Below, in pieces: positions 20,658-29,592 of a DNA stretch of 64,000 bases; position 1 is the first letter of the stretch; each line of letters opens with the position of its first letter. The stretch is from Sporosarcina sp. 6E9 (GTDB lineage Bacteria > Bacillota > Bacilli > Bacillales_A > Planococcaceae): the NCBI RefSeq assembly GCF_017921835.1, contig NZ_JAGEMN010000001.1, positions 427,874-491,873 of the forward strand. The letters are read 5' to 3'. Under the pieces are notes generated by a model that was given only the letters and a program-made list of their open reading frames with translations, searched no databases and had not been told where the DNA came from. Both the position numbers and the translations under genes were made by a program.

Positions 20658-21203
20658 TCATTCTTCAGTTTGATTTTTTTTCGGAACGAGATTAAAAATG
20701 TCATGTTCTTCAAAAGCATCGATAAGGCGATCGAGCCAATCGTAATAATCACGAATATACAAAATCTTTTCTTTGTCGATTTTAGCTTTTTCTAACACTT
20801 CAGGACTAATTGTTTCGTCATTTATTAGCTCATCTAGTTCATTAAGTGATCTTCTAATGGCCGTTGAATGAAGGGAAACTGAACTTCGCCATCTACTATT
20901 AAACATATCAATGAAGCCTTGATACCAATCATCTTTCACTTCATATAAATCTTTTCGAACGCCGCGTTCCCATACACGGTCGACTAACTTCGCTTCGGCT
21001 AGTGCTCTTATCGATGTGCTCATACTCGTTTTGCTCATTCCAAGTTCTTCCGACATATCGTCAAGTGTTAGAGGCCGATCTTGAAAGAACATCATTCCAT
21101 ATTGTCTTCCAGCAGAGGGTGGGAGGCCGTATAGATGAATGTTTTGCGCAATTGATTCTGTAATCCGTTTACGAGCCTTTTCCAATCTTTCATTCCCATC
21201 CAT
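20658..21203 (-). CDS. GbsR/OpcR-family (MarR-like) transcriptional regulator
   Basis: The 181-residue product has a winged helix-turn-helix with LTLDDMSEELGMSKTSMSTSIRAL and the family segment YGLPPSAGRQYGMMFFQDRPL. GbsR and OpcR repress glycine-betaine synthesis and uptake genes in B. subtilis and respond to choline or osmolyte state. The ATG at 21203 is preferred over the TTG at 21212 because AAGGAG directly abuts the TTG and is 9 nt from the ATG. It is divergent from opuAA and probably controls it. Confidence 0.85.
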   Translation of the reverse strand: MDGNERLEKARKRITESIAQNIHLYGLPPSAGRQYGMMFFQDRPLTLDDMSEELGMSKTSMSTSIRALAEAKLVDRVWERGVRKDLYEVKDDWYQGFIDMFNSRWRSSVSLHSTAIRRSLNELDELINDETISPEVLEKAKIDKEKILYIRDYYDWLDRLIDAFEEHDIFNLVPKKNQTEE

Positions 21204-21339
21204 TTTCCGCAACTCCTTATAGCTAAGGGCTTATCTAAGCTTATTCTAGCTGTTTTCTTATAGCGTAGTACAGTTTTTCTAGAAAAGCAATTCATACCAT
21301 CAAAAGTTCATACAGTTCTAACCGTATATTCAATTTAAA

Positions 21340-21362
21340 TTGTAAAAACAGTTGTATTACAA
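21340..21362. promoter_or_regulatory. Candidate GbsR-type operator overlapping the opuA promoter
   Basis: TTGTAA (21340-21345) and TTACAA (21357-21362) form an inverted repeat with 11 bp between, covering the -35 of the opuA promoter. A 12-bp perfect palindrome, CAATTTAAATTG (21331-21342), overlaps it on the left. Binding of the divergent regulator is inference. Confidence 0.4.
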
Positions 21363-21380
21363 ATGTGTTACAGCTATACT
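21352..21380 (+). promoter_or_regulatory. SigA-type promoter of opuA
   Basis: TTGTAT (21352-21357) and TATACT (21375-21380) are separated by 17 bp; the predicted start is about 35 nt before the opuAA ATG. Confidence 0.6.
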
Positions 21381-21421
21381 AGTAAATTATAGATAGGAAA
21401 TACCTAGTAGGGAGTGTAAGT

Positions 21422-22684
21422 ATGTCAGAACAAATTGCCCGAAAAAAGATCGAAGTAAAAGACGCTACGAAAATTTTCGGTAGAAACAGCAGAAAAGCAG
21501 TACAGTTATTAAAAGAAGGAAAAACGAAGGGTGAGATTTTAAAGAACACAGGTGCAACGGTCGGTGTTAAAAATGCTTCATTCGATGTTTATGATGGAGA
21601 AATCTTTGTCATCATGGGATTGTCTGGAAGCGGAAAATCTACTTTAGTTAGACTTCTTAACCGATTAATCGACCCGACAACAGGCCATATATTAATAGAT
21701 GGCGAAGATGTTGTAACGATGAATAAAGAGCAACTCCGCAATGTACGGCGAAAAAAAATCGGGATGGTCTTTCAAAACTTTGCTCTTTTTCCACATAAAA
21801 CAATTCTTTCGAATACAGAGTATGGATTGGAAATCCAAGGGTTCTCGAAAGAAGAAAGAGAAAGTAAAGCGAAAGAAGCCTTGAGGCTAGTTGGTCTTGC
21901 AGGATACGAAGATCAGTATCCATCCCAGTTAAGTGGAGGCATGCAGCAACGGGTTGGTCTTGCGCGTGCATTGGCAAATAATCCAGATATTTTATTGATG
22001 GACGAAGCTTTTAGTGCATTAGATCCACTCATACGAAAAGATATGCAAGATGAATTATTACAACTTCATAATGATATGGGAAAAACAATCGTTTTCATTA
22101 CACATGATTTAGATGAAGCCCTGAGAATTGGTGATCGTATTGCGTTAATGAAAGACGGAGAAATCGTACAAATTGGAACACCTGAAGAAATTCTGATGAA
22201 TCCATCAAATGAGTACGTGGCAAGATTTGTTGAGGATGTTGATCTGTCGAAGGTATTGACGGCTGGTCACATTATGAAACAGGCTGATACTGTTCAAATA
22301 GACCGAGGGCCACGGGTTGCACTTCGACTTATGAAACGCCTCCGCATTTCTTCAATTTATGTTGTCGATAAAAAAGGGAAATTACTCGGCGCAGTCATGG
22401 CACAGGATGCTTTAGAAGCGACAGAGAAAAATCAGTCGCTCGAGGAAGTGCTTACAACTGATCTTCTCACGGTTCCCGAAGACCGCGTTTTAACGGAGTT
22501 GTTTGATATCGTTTCAACCGCAACGATCCCAGTTGCTGTCATCGATGAGAACGAACGCCTTCGCGGCATCATTATCCGCGGCGCTTTTATCGGTGCATTG
22601 TCAGGGAATGGCCAATTCATTAATGAAAATGGCGTTGTGGATTCGATTGAAGAAATGACGATAGAGGTGAATGGAAATGGATAA
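21422..22684 (+). CDS. opuAA: Glycine betaine/proline ABC transporter ATP-binding subunit
   Basis: OpuAA powers uptake of compatible solutes during osmotic stress. The 420-residue product opens with the family's KIFGRN segment, and has Walker A GLSGSGKST, Q-loop MVFQNFALFPH, signature LSGGMQQRVGLARAL, Walker B ILLMDEAFSALD, and H-switch VFITHDLDEAL. Two CBS domains (about 280-405) follow; in the lactococcal orthologue these sense ionic strength. The gene overlaps the permease gene by 8 bp. Confidence 0.94.
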   Translation: MSEQIARKKIEVKDATKIFGRNSRKAVQLLKEGKTKGEILKNTGATVGVKNASFDVYDGEIFVIMGLSGSGKSTLVRLLNRLIDPTTGHILIDGEDVVTMNKEQLRNVRRKKIGMVFQNFALFPHKTILSNTEYGLEIQGFSKEERESKAKEALRLVGLAGYEDQYPSQLSGGMQQRVGLARALANNPDILLMDEAFSALDPLIRKDMQDELLQLHNDMGKTIVFITHDLDEALRIGDRIALMKDGEIVQIGTPEEILMNPSNEYVARFVEDVDLSKVLTAGHIMKQADTVQIDRGPRVALRLMKRLRISSIYVVDKKGKLLGAVMAQDALEATEKNQSLEEVLTTDLLTVPEDRVLTELFDIVSTATIPVAVIDENERLRGIIIRGAFIGALSGNGQFINENGVVDSIEEMTIEVNGNG

Positions 22685-23528
22685 ACTATTGCCAAGACTT
22701 CCGTTCTCTGAGTGGATTGACAATGGTGTAGATTGGCTGATTGAACATTTTGGATCCGTTTTAGATGGCATAGCAATTGTTTTGCAAACAATTGTTGAAG
22801 GATTTGTAGATACGTTGGCAGTTGTTCCTTCAATTCTTCTTGCTATATTATTTGCAATTGCTGCATGGCTAATTTCTACAAGAAAAATAGGGGTTTTCAC
22901 TTTAATCGGATTTTTGTTTATCGATTATTTAGGATTTTGGTACGACATGCTTCAGATGTTAGCGCTCGTACTTACATCCGTCGTGTTCGCCATTGCGATA
23001 GGAATTCCCATTGGAATATGGGGTTCGCAAAAAGCGACAGTACGTAATATTATCAACCCAATTCTGGATTTAATGCAGACAATGCCAGCATTCGTCTACT
23101 TAATACCAGCAATTTTCTTTTTCAATATAGGGGTTGTCCCCGGTGTTGTGGCATCTGTAATTTTTGCAATGCCTCCGACAATACGTTTAACAATGTTGGG
23201 AATTGAACAAGTGCCTAAAGATTTGATAGAAGCGACAGAGGCATTTGGTTCCACATCGTGGCAAAGGTTGAGCAAGATTCAAATCCCGCTCGCCAAGCCA
23301 ACTATTATGGCAGGTATAAACCAAAGTATTATGCTTTCGCTATCAATGGTTGTTATCGCTTCAATGGTAGGTGCACCAGGACTTGGTGAGAAGGTCTACC
23401 GAGCAGTAACGCAGTTAAAGACCGGAGTAGGTGTTGAAGTAGGTGTCGCTATCGTAATTGTTGCGATTATTTTAGACAGAATCACTCAACATGCCGGATC
23501 TAAAAAACAAGGGGGAACAAATTCATGA
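22677..23528 (+). CDS. opuAB: Glycine betaine/proline ABC transporter permease subunit
   Basis: The 283-residue protein has about seven membrane segments and the ABC permease EAA loop LIEATEAFGSTSWQRLSKIQIPLAKP. An N-terminal amphipathic stretch (RLPFSEWIDNGVDWLIEHFG) is typical of OpuAB and ProW. GAGGTG lies 7 nt before the ATG at 22677; the ATG at 22671 is less well spaced. The substrate-binding subunit is encoded separately here and not fused to the permease. The end overlaps opuAC by 4 bp. Confidence 0.93.
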   Translation: MDKLLPRLPFSEWIDNGVDWLIEHFGSVLDGIAIVLQTIVEGFVDTLAVVPSILLAILFAIAAWLISTRKIGVFTLIGFLFIDYLGFWYDMLQMLALVLTSVVFAIAIGIPIGIWGSQKATVRNIINPILDLMQTMPAFVYLIPAIFFFNIGVVPGVVASVIFAMPPTIRLTMLGIEQVPKDLIEATEAFGSTSWQRLSKIQIPLAKPTIMAGINQSIMLSLSMVVIASMVGAPGLGEKVYRAVTQLKTGVGVEVGVAIVIVAIILDRITQHAGSKKQGGTNS

Positions 23529-24418
23529 CGATCAAAAAGAAAATTTTAGGACTAGGAGCAGTTGCATTACTTGCAGTAGGGTTAGCTGCTTGTGGCGAAG
23601 ACAAAGAAGAAGGAGGGGCTACTGATTCAGTAGGTAAATCTGTAGATTATAAGATTACTGGAATCGACCCAGGTGCAGGCATTATGGAAGCAACAGACCG
23701 TGCGCTTGTTGATTATGAACTCGATAAATGGGAAGTTGTATCGGGTTCAGGGGCAGCAATGACAGCGGCATTACAAAGGGCCTATGACAAAGAAGAACCG
23801 ATTATTGTTACAGGGTGGTCCCCGCACTGGAAATTCGCGAAATTCGAATTGAAATATCTTGAGGATCCTGAAGGGTCATTTGGCGGAGCGGAAGAGATTC
23901 ACACAATTGGTCGTTTAGGACTCGAAGAAGACTCACCAGAAGCTTATGAAATCCTTGCAAACTTTAAGTGGACTGAAGAAGATATGGCTGAAGTCATGGT
24001 CGAGATTATCGATGGTGAAGAACCTGAAGTTGCAGCGCAAAACTGGCTTGATAAAAATGAAGACAAAGTGGCATCATGGACAGAAGGCGTTGATAAAGTA
24101 GATGGTGATGAGATCAAGTTTGTCTATGTAGCTTGGGATAGTACGATTGCGAGCACAAATGTAGTTGCGCTTGTATTGGAAGATATGGGCTATAAAGTAA
24201 CAATGTCACAAGTTGAAGCAGGTCCAATGTGGACAGCTGTTGCTGATGGAAGCGCAGATGTACTTCTTGCGGGTTGGTTGCCAATTACACACAAAACTTA
24301 TGCAGAAAAGTTTGAAGGAAAATACGATGATATTGGTACGAGCATGGAAGGCGTAAAAATTGGTCTAGTTGTACCGAAATATATGGACATCGACTCAATA
24401 GAAGATTTAAAAGAATAA
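23525..24418 (+). CDS. opuAC: Glycine betaine-binding lipoprotein
   Basis: The 297-residue product begins with a lipoprotein signal ending at C23 (GLAAC) and is an extracellular type II binding protein of the ProX/OpuAC family. Trp residues likely to form the aromatic cage for the quaternary ammonium occur in VTGWSPHWKF, FVYVAWDST and LAGWLPITHK. The start overlaps opuAB, completing a compact three-gene operon that ends at a terminator 17 nt downstream. Confidence 0.94.
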   Translation: MTIKKKILGLGAVALLAVGLAACGEDKEEGGATDSVGKSVDYKITGIDPGAGIMEATDRALVDYELDKWEVVSGSGAAMTAALQRAYDKEEPIIVTGWSPHWKFAKFELKYLEDPEGSFGGAEEIHTIGRLGLEEDSPEAYEILANFKWTEEDMAEVMVEIIDGEEPEVAAQNWLDKNEDKVASWTEGVDKVDGDEIKFVYVAWDSTIASTNVVALVLEDMGYKVTMSQVEAGPMWTAVADGSADVLLAGWLPITHKTYAEKFEGKYDDIGTSMEGVKIGLVVPKYMDIDSIEDLKE

Positions 24419-24434
24419 ATTCATGAAGTTTTTT

Positions 24435-24467
24435 ACTCAGTTCCGAGCAATCGGGCTGAGTTTTTTT
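24435..24467 (+). terminator. Terminator of the opuA operon
   Basis: Stem ACTCAG..CCGA/TCGG.CTGAGT with a 4-nt loop and seven T residues. Confidence 0.85.
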
Positions 24468-24518
24468 GATTTAATGTTTTATCTGTGTTAACGTTTAAAT
24501 AGCATTTATATAACAAAC

Positions 24519-24683
24519 TCTTCGGGGCAAGGTGAAATTCCTTACCGACGGTGATTGAGCAAAGAAGAATTGTACTGCATTCTTCTCCCTTGCTCATTAG
24601 TCCGTGACCCGACCTTCTTTTTTGAGGGGCGGTGGAGCTGGTGAAAGTCCGGCACCGACAGTTATAGTCTGGATGGGAGAAGT
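24519..24683 (+). ncRNA. FMN riboswitch (RFN element)
   Basis: The canonical conserved blocks are present in order: TTCGGGGCAAGGTGAAATTCC at the 5' end, ACCGACGGTGATT, then CCGTGACCCG, GGTGGAGCTGGTGAAAGTCCGGCACCGACAG and the closing TGGATGGGAGAAG. The variable arm is the paired GAGCAAAGAAGAA...TTCTTCTCCCTTGCTC. FMN binding normally switches off riboflavin genes downstream. Here the next intact gene, ribE, begins about 630 nt away, beyond the remains of ribD. No clean terminator directly follows the aptamer; a weak hairpin with TTTTATTT is at about 24709-24738. Confidence 0.95.
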
Positions 24684-24753
24684 TGTTTGGTTATTTTAGA
24701 TGCAATGCTTGAGACTTTGTCCTCTTCAATTTTATTTGAAAGGGGGAATACTC

Positions 24754-25002
24754 ATAGTTTAAGAGCATCTTATGAATATTGTTCTAGAATTTGACCGTAA
24801 TTTAAAAGGACACACTTGCCGCTTCGAAAAATGGGTGTGTTTGTGTCAGACGGCCAGATTATAGGCTTCTTAAGATTGCCGATATTTGTGGCAATATTCT
24901 CTGGTTGCAAGAAGAGGCAGAGCGACAATTGAACCAAGCATTTTTTACAAATACGGAATAATACACGTCACTTTGAAAGTAGCCGCCACCCTGGATGGAG
25001 CT
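24754..25002 (+). pseudogene. ribD: Degraded ribD (riboflavin deaminase/reductase) remnant
   Basis: A site AAAGGGGG is followed by ATA where a start would be, then EHLMNIVLEFDRNLKGHT in frame (24763-24816, with TAA at 24760), matching the RibD N-terminus. In another frame, MGVFVSDGQIIGF (24831-24869) matches the MVGAVVVxDGQIVG block. In a third frame, LKIADICGNILWLQEEAERQ...FF (24869-24946) matches the AGIEVxxGILxEEAERLNExFF linker. Finally HVTLKVAATLDGA (24964-25002) matches the start of the reductase domain. Blocks are in order but frameshifted, and the zinc site (HAE, PCxxxxxTPPC) and most of the reductase domain are deleted. The gene cannot be functional. Confidence 0.8.
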
Positions 25003-25016
25003 TTCATTGTAATAAG

Positions 25017-25037
25017 GGACAGCTCCTGTCCATTTTT
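25017..25037 (+). terminator. Possible terminator hairpin in the rib leader
   Basis: A perfect 6-bp stem GGACAG/CTGTCC with a 3-nt loop is followed by ATTTTT. It lies between the ribD remains and ribE and could attenuate transcripts coming from the riboswitch. It is short, so confidence is low. Confidence 0.35.
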
Positions 25038-25245
25038 CAACGCGCTCAAAATGATATTTTGAGGGTTGACGTATAAACCGTTCTTCATGATTATCCTTTC
25101 CTTACCACCCGTTCGCCCCATGGTGGAGAGAATCCAATACAAGATAGATAATTTAATCAAGATTTACTCGTTAAAAGCAATATTTTTATTCACGCTCGAT
25201 TCTGCTTAGTCAGAGAGAGGCTTTTTAGCATACTCATTAATAGAG

Positions 25246-25275
25246 TTGATTTTTAAAAAAAGTTTTGTGTAAAGT
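25246..25275 (+). promoter_or_regulatory. Possible secondary promoter before ribE
   Basis: TTGATT (25246-25251) and TAAAGT (25270-25275) are 18 bp apart, about 35 nt before the ribE ATG. If active it would free the rib genes from the riboswitch. Consensus match is only moderate. Confidence 0.3.
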
Positions 25276-25314
25276 ATTTTAGCCATTAGTAACTAGAGGA
25301 AGGAATAACCGCAT

Positions 25315-25965
25315 ATGTTCACTGGAATTATTGAAGAAATTGGAACTGTGTCCCGGGTAACGCCAGGAGCAACTTCACTTCAACTCGCGATTACCTGCAG
25401 GAAAGTGCTAAGTGACGTGAACAAAGGAGATAGTATTTCCGTTAACGGCGTTTGTTTGACGGTCTCAAATTTTTCAAGCGATCATTTTATTGCCGATGTG
25501 ATGCCGGAAACGATGAAAGCTACTACGCTACAGGAACTTCGGGCAGGAAGTTCGGTTAATTTAGAACGCGCGATGGCAGCAAACGGACGATTCGGAGGCC
25601 ATTTTGTCAGCGGCCATGTCGACGGAACGGGTGAAATTATATCTGTTCGTAACGTTGCGAATGCAGTGTATATGGAAATTGAAATCGAACGAGAGTTATT
25701 GAATTATTTTATTCCGAAAGGCTCTGTAACAGTTGATGGAACGTCTCTAACTGTTTTTGGTGTGACAGATTCAGGTTTTATTATTTCCTTGATTCCTGTG
25801 ACGCAACAAGAATCTATCATCGGACAAAAAAATGTTGGGGATAAAGTAAATATTGAATGTGATATGTTGGCGAAATATATTGAAAGATTATTGACGAAAA
25901 AAGAAGAGGAGCCGAGTGGCAGTGTAACGATGGAAACGCTTATTGCGACCGGATTTTTAGATTAG
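25315..25965 (+). CDS. ribE: Riboflavin synthase, alpha chain
   Basis: RibE dismutates two molecules of 6,7-dimethyl-8-ribityllumazine into riboflavin and a pyrimidinedione. The 216-residue product consists of two lumazine-binding barrels, opening with [10 protein letters not shown] and with the second marked by [17 protein letters not shown]; conserved SVNGVCLTV and TVDGTSLTV occur at equivalent places. It is the first intact gene after the riboswitch. GAGGAAGGA is 9 nt before the ATG. ribBA follows after 15 nt. Confidence 0.95.
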   Translation: MFTGIIEEIGTVSRVTPGATSLQLAITCRKVLSDVNKGDSISVNGVCLTVSNFSSDHFIADVMPETMKATTLQELRAGSSVNLERAMAANGRFGGHFVSGHVDGTGEIISVRNVANAVYMEIEIERELLNYFIPKGSVTVDGTSLTVFGVTDSGFIISLIPVTQQESIIGQKNVGDKVNIECDMLAKYIERLLTKKEEEPSGSVTMETLIATGFLD

Positions 25966-25980
25966 GGAGTTGAGGTAGAC

Positions 25981-27174
25981 TTGTATGCAACAGTAGAAAA
26001 AGCAATTGAAGAACTTAAACAAGGTAAAGCAATTATCGTTGTAGATGATGAAGACCGTGAAAACGAAGGAGATTTCGTTGCACTTGGCGAATTTGCGACG
26101 CCTGAAGTGATCAACTTCATGGCCACTGAAGGCCGCGGACTAATTTGCGTGCCGATTGAAGAAGAAAAAGCGGTACAACTCAATTTGAATCCGATGACCG
26201 AGAACAATAGCGATGCATATGGAACAGCATTCACAGTTAGCATTGATCATTCTTCTGTACATACGGGTATTTCCGCGTTTGAACGATCCGATACTATCTT
26301 GAAAATGCTAAGTAGAGATGCAAAACCGACTGATTTTAAAAGACCAGGACATATCTTCCCATTAGTTTCCAAAGCGGGCGGTGTTTTAAGACGTGCAGGA
26401 CACACGGAAGCTGCGGTTGACTTAGCGAAATTAGCTGGCTCAGAACCAGTTGGCGTTATTTGTGAAATTATGAATGCTGACGGCACGATGGCTAGAAGTT
26501 TGCAGTTAAAAGAAATCGCGGAACGCTTTGATTTAGTCATTTTAACGATTAAAGATTTGATCGCTTACCGTCGTAAAAACGAAACATTGGTTGAACGTGT
26601 CGTAGATGTTCAAATGCCAACAGAAAATGGCGATTTTACAGCTGTTACTTTTGTAGAAGCATTAACGGGACGTGAACATATCGCACTTGTAAAAGGAGAT
26701 ATTAAAGGTGCAGAAAATGTACTTGTGCGTGTACATTCAGAGTGTTTAACGGGTGACGTTTTTGGATCATGTAGATGTGATTGTGGTCCTCAGCTCAAAG
26801 CCGCACTTGCACAAATTGAAAAAGTTGGAAAAGGCGTCCTGCTTTACATGCGTCAAGAGGGGCGAGGGATTGGCCTTGTTAATAAAATGAAAGCTTATAA
26901 GTTACAAGAAGAAGGCTATGACACTGTTGAGGCGAATGAGAAATTAGGGTTTCTCGATGATTTACGCGATTATGGAATCGGTGCACAAATCTTACGAGAA
27001 CTCGGATTGACGACTATTCATTTATTGACAAATAATCCGAGAAAAGTATCTGGACTTGAAGGTCATGGACTTAAGATTACAGAGCGACTGCAAATCGAAA
27101 TGCCTATAAAAGTAGAGAACAAGCACTATATGGAAACGAAGAAAAGTAAACTAGGACATGTATTACATAATTAA
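25981..27174 (+). CDS. ribBA: Bifunctional DHBP synthase/GTP cyclohydrolase II
   Basis: The 397-residue protein joins two enzymes. The N-terminal DHBP synthase (about 1-200) makes the four-carbon unit from ribulose 5-phosphate, with the acidic [13 protein letters not shown] loop and RPGHIFPL. The C-terminal GTP cyclohydrolase II (about 205-397) opens GTP, with zinc cysteines in [17 protein letters not shown] and RQEGRGIGL. The start is a TTG at 25981 preceded by GAGG; no nearby ATG fits. It lies between ribE and ribH, in normal Bacillus order. Confidence 0.95.
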   Translation: MYATVEKAIEELKQGKAIIVVDDEDRENEGDFVALGEFATPEVINFMATEGRGLICVPIEEEKAVQLNLNPMTENNSDAYGTAFTVSIDHSSVHTGISAFERSDTILKMLSRDAKPTDFKRPGHIFPLVSKAGGVLRRAGHTEAAVDLAKLAGSEPVGVICEIMNADGTMARSLQLKEIAERFDLVILTIKDLIAYRRKNETLVERVVDVQMPTENGDFTAVTFVEALTGREHIALVKGDIKGAENVLVRVHSECLTGDVFGSCRCDCGPQLKAALAQIEKVGKGVLLYMRQEGRGIGLVNKMKAYKLQEEGYDTVEANEKLGFLDDLRDYGIGAQILRELGLTTIHLLTNNPRKVSGLEGHGLKITERLQIEMPIKVENKHYMETKKSKLGHVLHN

Positions 27175-27186
27175 GGGGGAATTATA

Positions 27187-27657
27187 ATGGGAACAACTTA
27201 TGAAGGCCATTTAGTGGGTACAGGGTTAAAGATTGGAATCGTCGTTTCGAGGTTTAATGATTTTATAACAGGTAAACTTTTAAATGGGGCAGAAGATGCG
27301 CTTCGTCGACACGGTGTAAACGATAATGATATTGCCACAGCGTGGGTACCGGGTGCATATGAAATACCGCTTGTTGCGAAGAAAATGGCCGCATCGGGAA
27401 AATATGATGCAATTATTACATTGGGAACGGTGATTCGCGGAGCTACACCTCATTTTGACTATGTTTGTAGTGAAGTGGCCAAAGGGGTATCAGCCATTAA
27501 TATGCAAGAAGGCATTCCTGTTATTTTCGGTGTTTTAACAACAGATACAATTGAGCAAGCCATTGAGCGTGCGGGTACGAAAGCTGGAAATAAAGGTTGG
27601 GATGCGGGCGCTGCCGCAATTGAAATGGCTAATTTGATGAATCAGTTCGAAAACTAA
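27187..27657 (+). CDS. ribH: 6,7-dimethyl-8-ribityllumazine synthase
   Basis: RibH joins the pyrimidine from the RibA branch with dihydroxybutanone phosphate. The 156-residue product has the conserved [43 protein letters not shown] and GVLTTDT segments; the histidine in TPHFDYV is the catalytic residue. Such enzymes assemble into 60-subunit shells that can enclose RibE. Last gene of the operon; followed by three tandem hairpins. Confidence 0.95.
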   Translation: MGTTYEGHLVGTGLKIGIVVSRFNDFITGKLLNGAEDALRRHGVNDNDIATAWVPGAYEIPLVAKKMAASGKYDAIITLGTVIRGATPHFDYVCSEVAKGVSAINMQEGIPVIFGVLTTDTIEQAIERAGTKAGNKGWDAGAAAIEMANLMNQFEN

Positions 27658-27683
27658 TTAAGTTTCATATTATGGAACAAAAA

Positions 27684-27770
27684 ACTCAACTCGTTTAACA
27701 CGAGTTGAGTGCTCATCTTGTCATATACAAGTTGAGTGCTCAACTTGTCATCATACAAGTTGAGTTTTTT
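27684..27770. terminator. Triple tandem hairpin terminator region after ribH
   Basis: Three related hairpins follow each other about 27 nt apart: ACTCAACTCG/CGAGTTGAGT (27684-27710), CTCATCTTG/CAAGTTGAG (27712-27736) and CTCAACTTG/CAAGTTGAG (27739-27764). Only the last is followed by a T run (27765-27770). Arms of neighbouring hairpins are also complementary to each other. The MFS gene ends at 27769 on the other strand, so the block serves both sides. Confidence 0.8.
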
Positions 27771-28980
27771 ATGTCTCTGAAACATATTCATCTTTTGCAG
27801 CACCGAGACCTACGAAGAAAAGAAGGCCGGTTGCTAAGATTAATAATAGTAGCGGGAATGTCCAACCATTTGTTAGGTCAAATAGAAGGCCGAAAAGCGG
27901 CGGACCAGACGCTGCAAGTAAATAACCGAATGATTGTGCCATCGCTGATAAGTCAGCTGCTTCAAAAGAGTTACGCGTACGGAGTGAGAAAAACATCATT
28001 GCCAGACCGAAAGCGAATGCAGATGCCACACCGATGATAATCACTGAAGCTAAAACCAGGGAAGTATTACCAAATAAGATTCCGGATAGTCCAGCTGTCA
28101 TCAATACGAATGTGATCCAAACTAGTGAAACTTGGTTCTTCATGCGACCTGCAATGATTGGGACGATGAAGGTAAAGGGTAATTGCGAGAATTGAATTGC
28201 CGATAGCATCCAACCTGCCTGTGTTGATTCCATTCCTCGACTTTGTAAGATAACGGGTAACCAAGCGACCAAGCAATAAAACAATAAAGATTGCAGTCCC
28301 ATGAATATGGTGATTTTCCAGGCGAGTTTAGAACGCCAAAGCGATTTTCCTTTGACGCCATTTTGCCCCGGCAACGAATCGTTTTTTCTATGTAGAATTT
28401 GAGGGATCCAGATAACAAGCGCTATGATGGCTAAAATTGCCCATATGCCAATAGATCCTTTCCAGCCGAAACTGCTAGATGTAGCAATAGGTATACTTAA
28501 ACCTGCGGCGAGAGCCCCTGTTAAATTCATAGAGATCGAATAAACACCCGTCATCATGCCGATATTATTAGGGAATTTCATCTTAATAAACGCCGGCATA
28601 AGGACATTGGCAATGGCAATTCCTGCACCCATTAGAATTGTGCCTAGATAAAGGGTTGAAAATCCGCCCATCGGTCTTAAGACGAGACCAATTGAAAGCA
28701 CAATCAGCACGAAAAACAAAACGATTTCCATACCAAATCTTCTTGCTAAACGCGGTGCAAAAGGTGATAATACCGCAAATGCCAGTAAGGGTATTGTCGT
28801 TAATGTACCGATAGCTGTATTCGAAATCCCTAAACTGTCGCGAATCATGGCGACAACAGGTCCGATCGCAGTGATTGGTGCACGTAAATTAGTGGCAAGA
28901 AAAATAATTCCAACGACGAGAATTATTAAACTAGTTGTTGAACGCCGCTGCTCTATCTCTTTCTCAACAGGAACGCTCAT
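27769..28980 (-). CDS. MFS transporter, CynX/NimT family
   Basis: The 403-residue protein has twelve membrane segments and the CynX/YycB-type signature ATNLRAPITAIGPVV in the first helix, followed by LTTIPLLAFAVLSPFAPRLARRFG with the MFS loop 2-3 basic motif. Members include cyanate and 2-nitroimidazole permeases, but the substrate here is not predictable. GGAGGAAG precedes the ATG by 6 nt. It is a single gene, convergent with the rib operon. Confidence 0.85.
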   Translation of the reverse strand: MSVPVEKEIEQRRSTTSLIILVVGIIFLATNLRAPITAIGPVVAMIRDSLGISNTAIGTLTTIPLLAFAVLSPFAPRLARRFGMEIVLFFVLIVLSIGLVLRPMGGFSTLYLGTILMGAGIAIANVLMPAFIKMKFPNNIGMMTGVYSISMNLTGALAAGLSIPIATSSSFGWKGSIGIWAILAIIALVIWIPQILHRKNDSLPGQNGVKGKSLWRSKLAWKITIFMGLQSLLFYCLVAWLPVILQSRGMESTQAGWMLSAIQFSQLPFTFIVPIIAGRMKNQVSLVWITFVLMTAGLSGILFGNTSLVLASVIIIGVASAFAFGLAMMFFSLRTRNSFEAADLSAMAQSFGYLLAASGPPLFGLLFDLTNGWTFPLLLLILATGLLFFVGLGAAKDEYVSET

Positions 28981-29238
28981 ATGACTTCCTCCTTATGTAT
29001 AAAGCTTGCTATTTTAGCTATGTAGAAAGTTGCTTCAATAGGAAACTTTATCAGTTATATGAAGGAATGTAAAAGGTACTGTCTGAATGTCAACATACCT
29101 ATAAAAGTGTGTCCCTGAAAAAAATAGGGCGACTTATAGATTTCAATGAAGCCAAAGTCAAACATGCTATTTCTCGCGATATATTGGAAAGATAGTTATA
29201 CTAGTAAATAGAATAAGTAATTGAAAAGGGGTCAAAAC

Positions 29239-29586
29239 ATGACAAATCAAACAAAAGATAACTTGCCAGAAAAATCCTGCTCGATTGAGCGCCTAGTAAC
29301 GATTGAAGCGGATGTTGAGAAAGTATTAAACGGTGAGAAAACAGCGACGAGACGTAACGGTGTTTATGCTTACCCTGGTGAAATCATGGTATTGAAAGGG
29401 CAAGAATTCAAAGTCGATGCACTGTACTCGCAGACCCTCGGTGAAATGACGGACGAACATGCCAAAACAGAAGGGTATGCGAACATGGAAGATTATAAAC
29501 AATCTATTTTAGCGCTTCACCCGAAAATGCCTTGGATACCAAAGATGAGCGTCTGGGTTCATGAATTTAGCCCCGTTAAGAAATGA
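29239..29586 (+). CDS. ASCH-domain (PUA-like) protein
   Basis: The 115-residue product has an ASCH domain, seen in VEKVLNGEKTATRRNGVYAYPGE followed by the F-KV-ALYSQTLGEMTDEHAKTEGY block. ASCH proteins have a PUA-like beta-barrel and some act on RNA or modified nucleosides; no function is assigned here. The ATG at 29239 has AAAAGGGG 7 nt upstream; the TTG at 29221 precedes that site. The downstream membrane protein gene starts 6 nt after the stop. Confidence 0.75.
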   Translation: MTNQTKDNLPEKSCSIERLVTIEADVEKVLNGEKTATRRNGVYAYPGEIMVLKGQEFKVDALYSQTLGEMTDEHAKTEGYANMEDYKQSILALHPKMPWIPKMSVWVHEFSPVKK

Positions 29587-29592
29587 TTTCGT

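Noticed and set aside
24945..25160. Minus-strand frame of 71 codons before ribE
   Set aside because: It runs antisense to the ribD remnant, has no clear family, and the plus-strand RibD similarity explains the region better.
27705..28037. Plus-strand frame of 110 codons after ribH
   Set aside because: It is antisense to the MFS transporter gene and starts inside the hairpin block.
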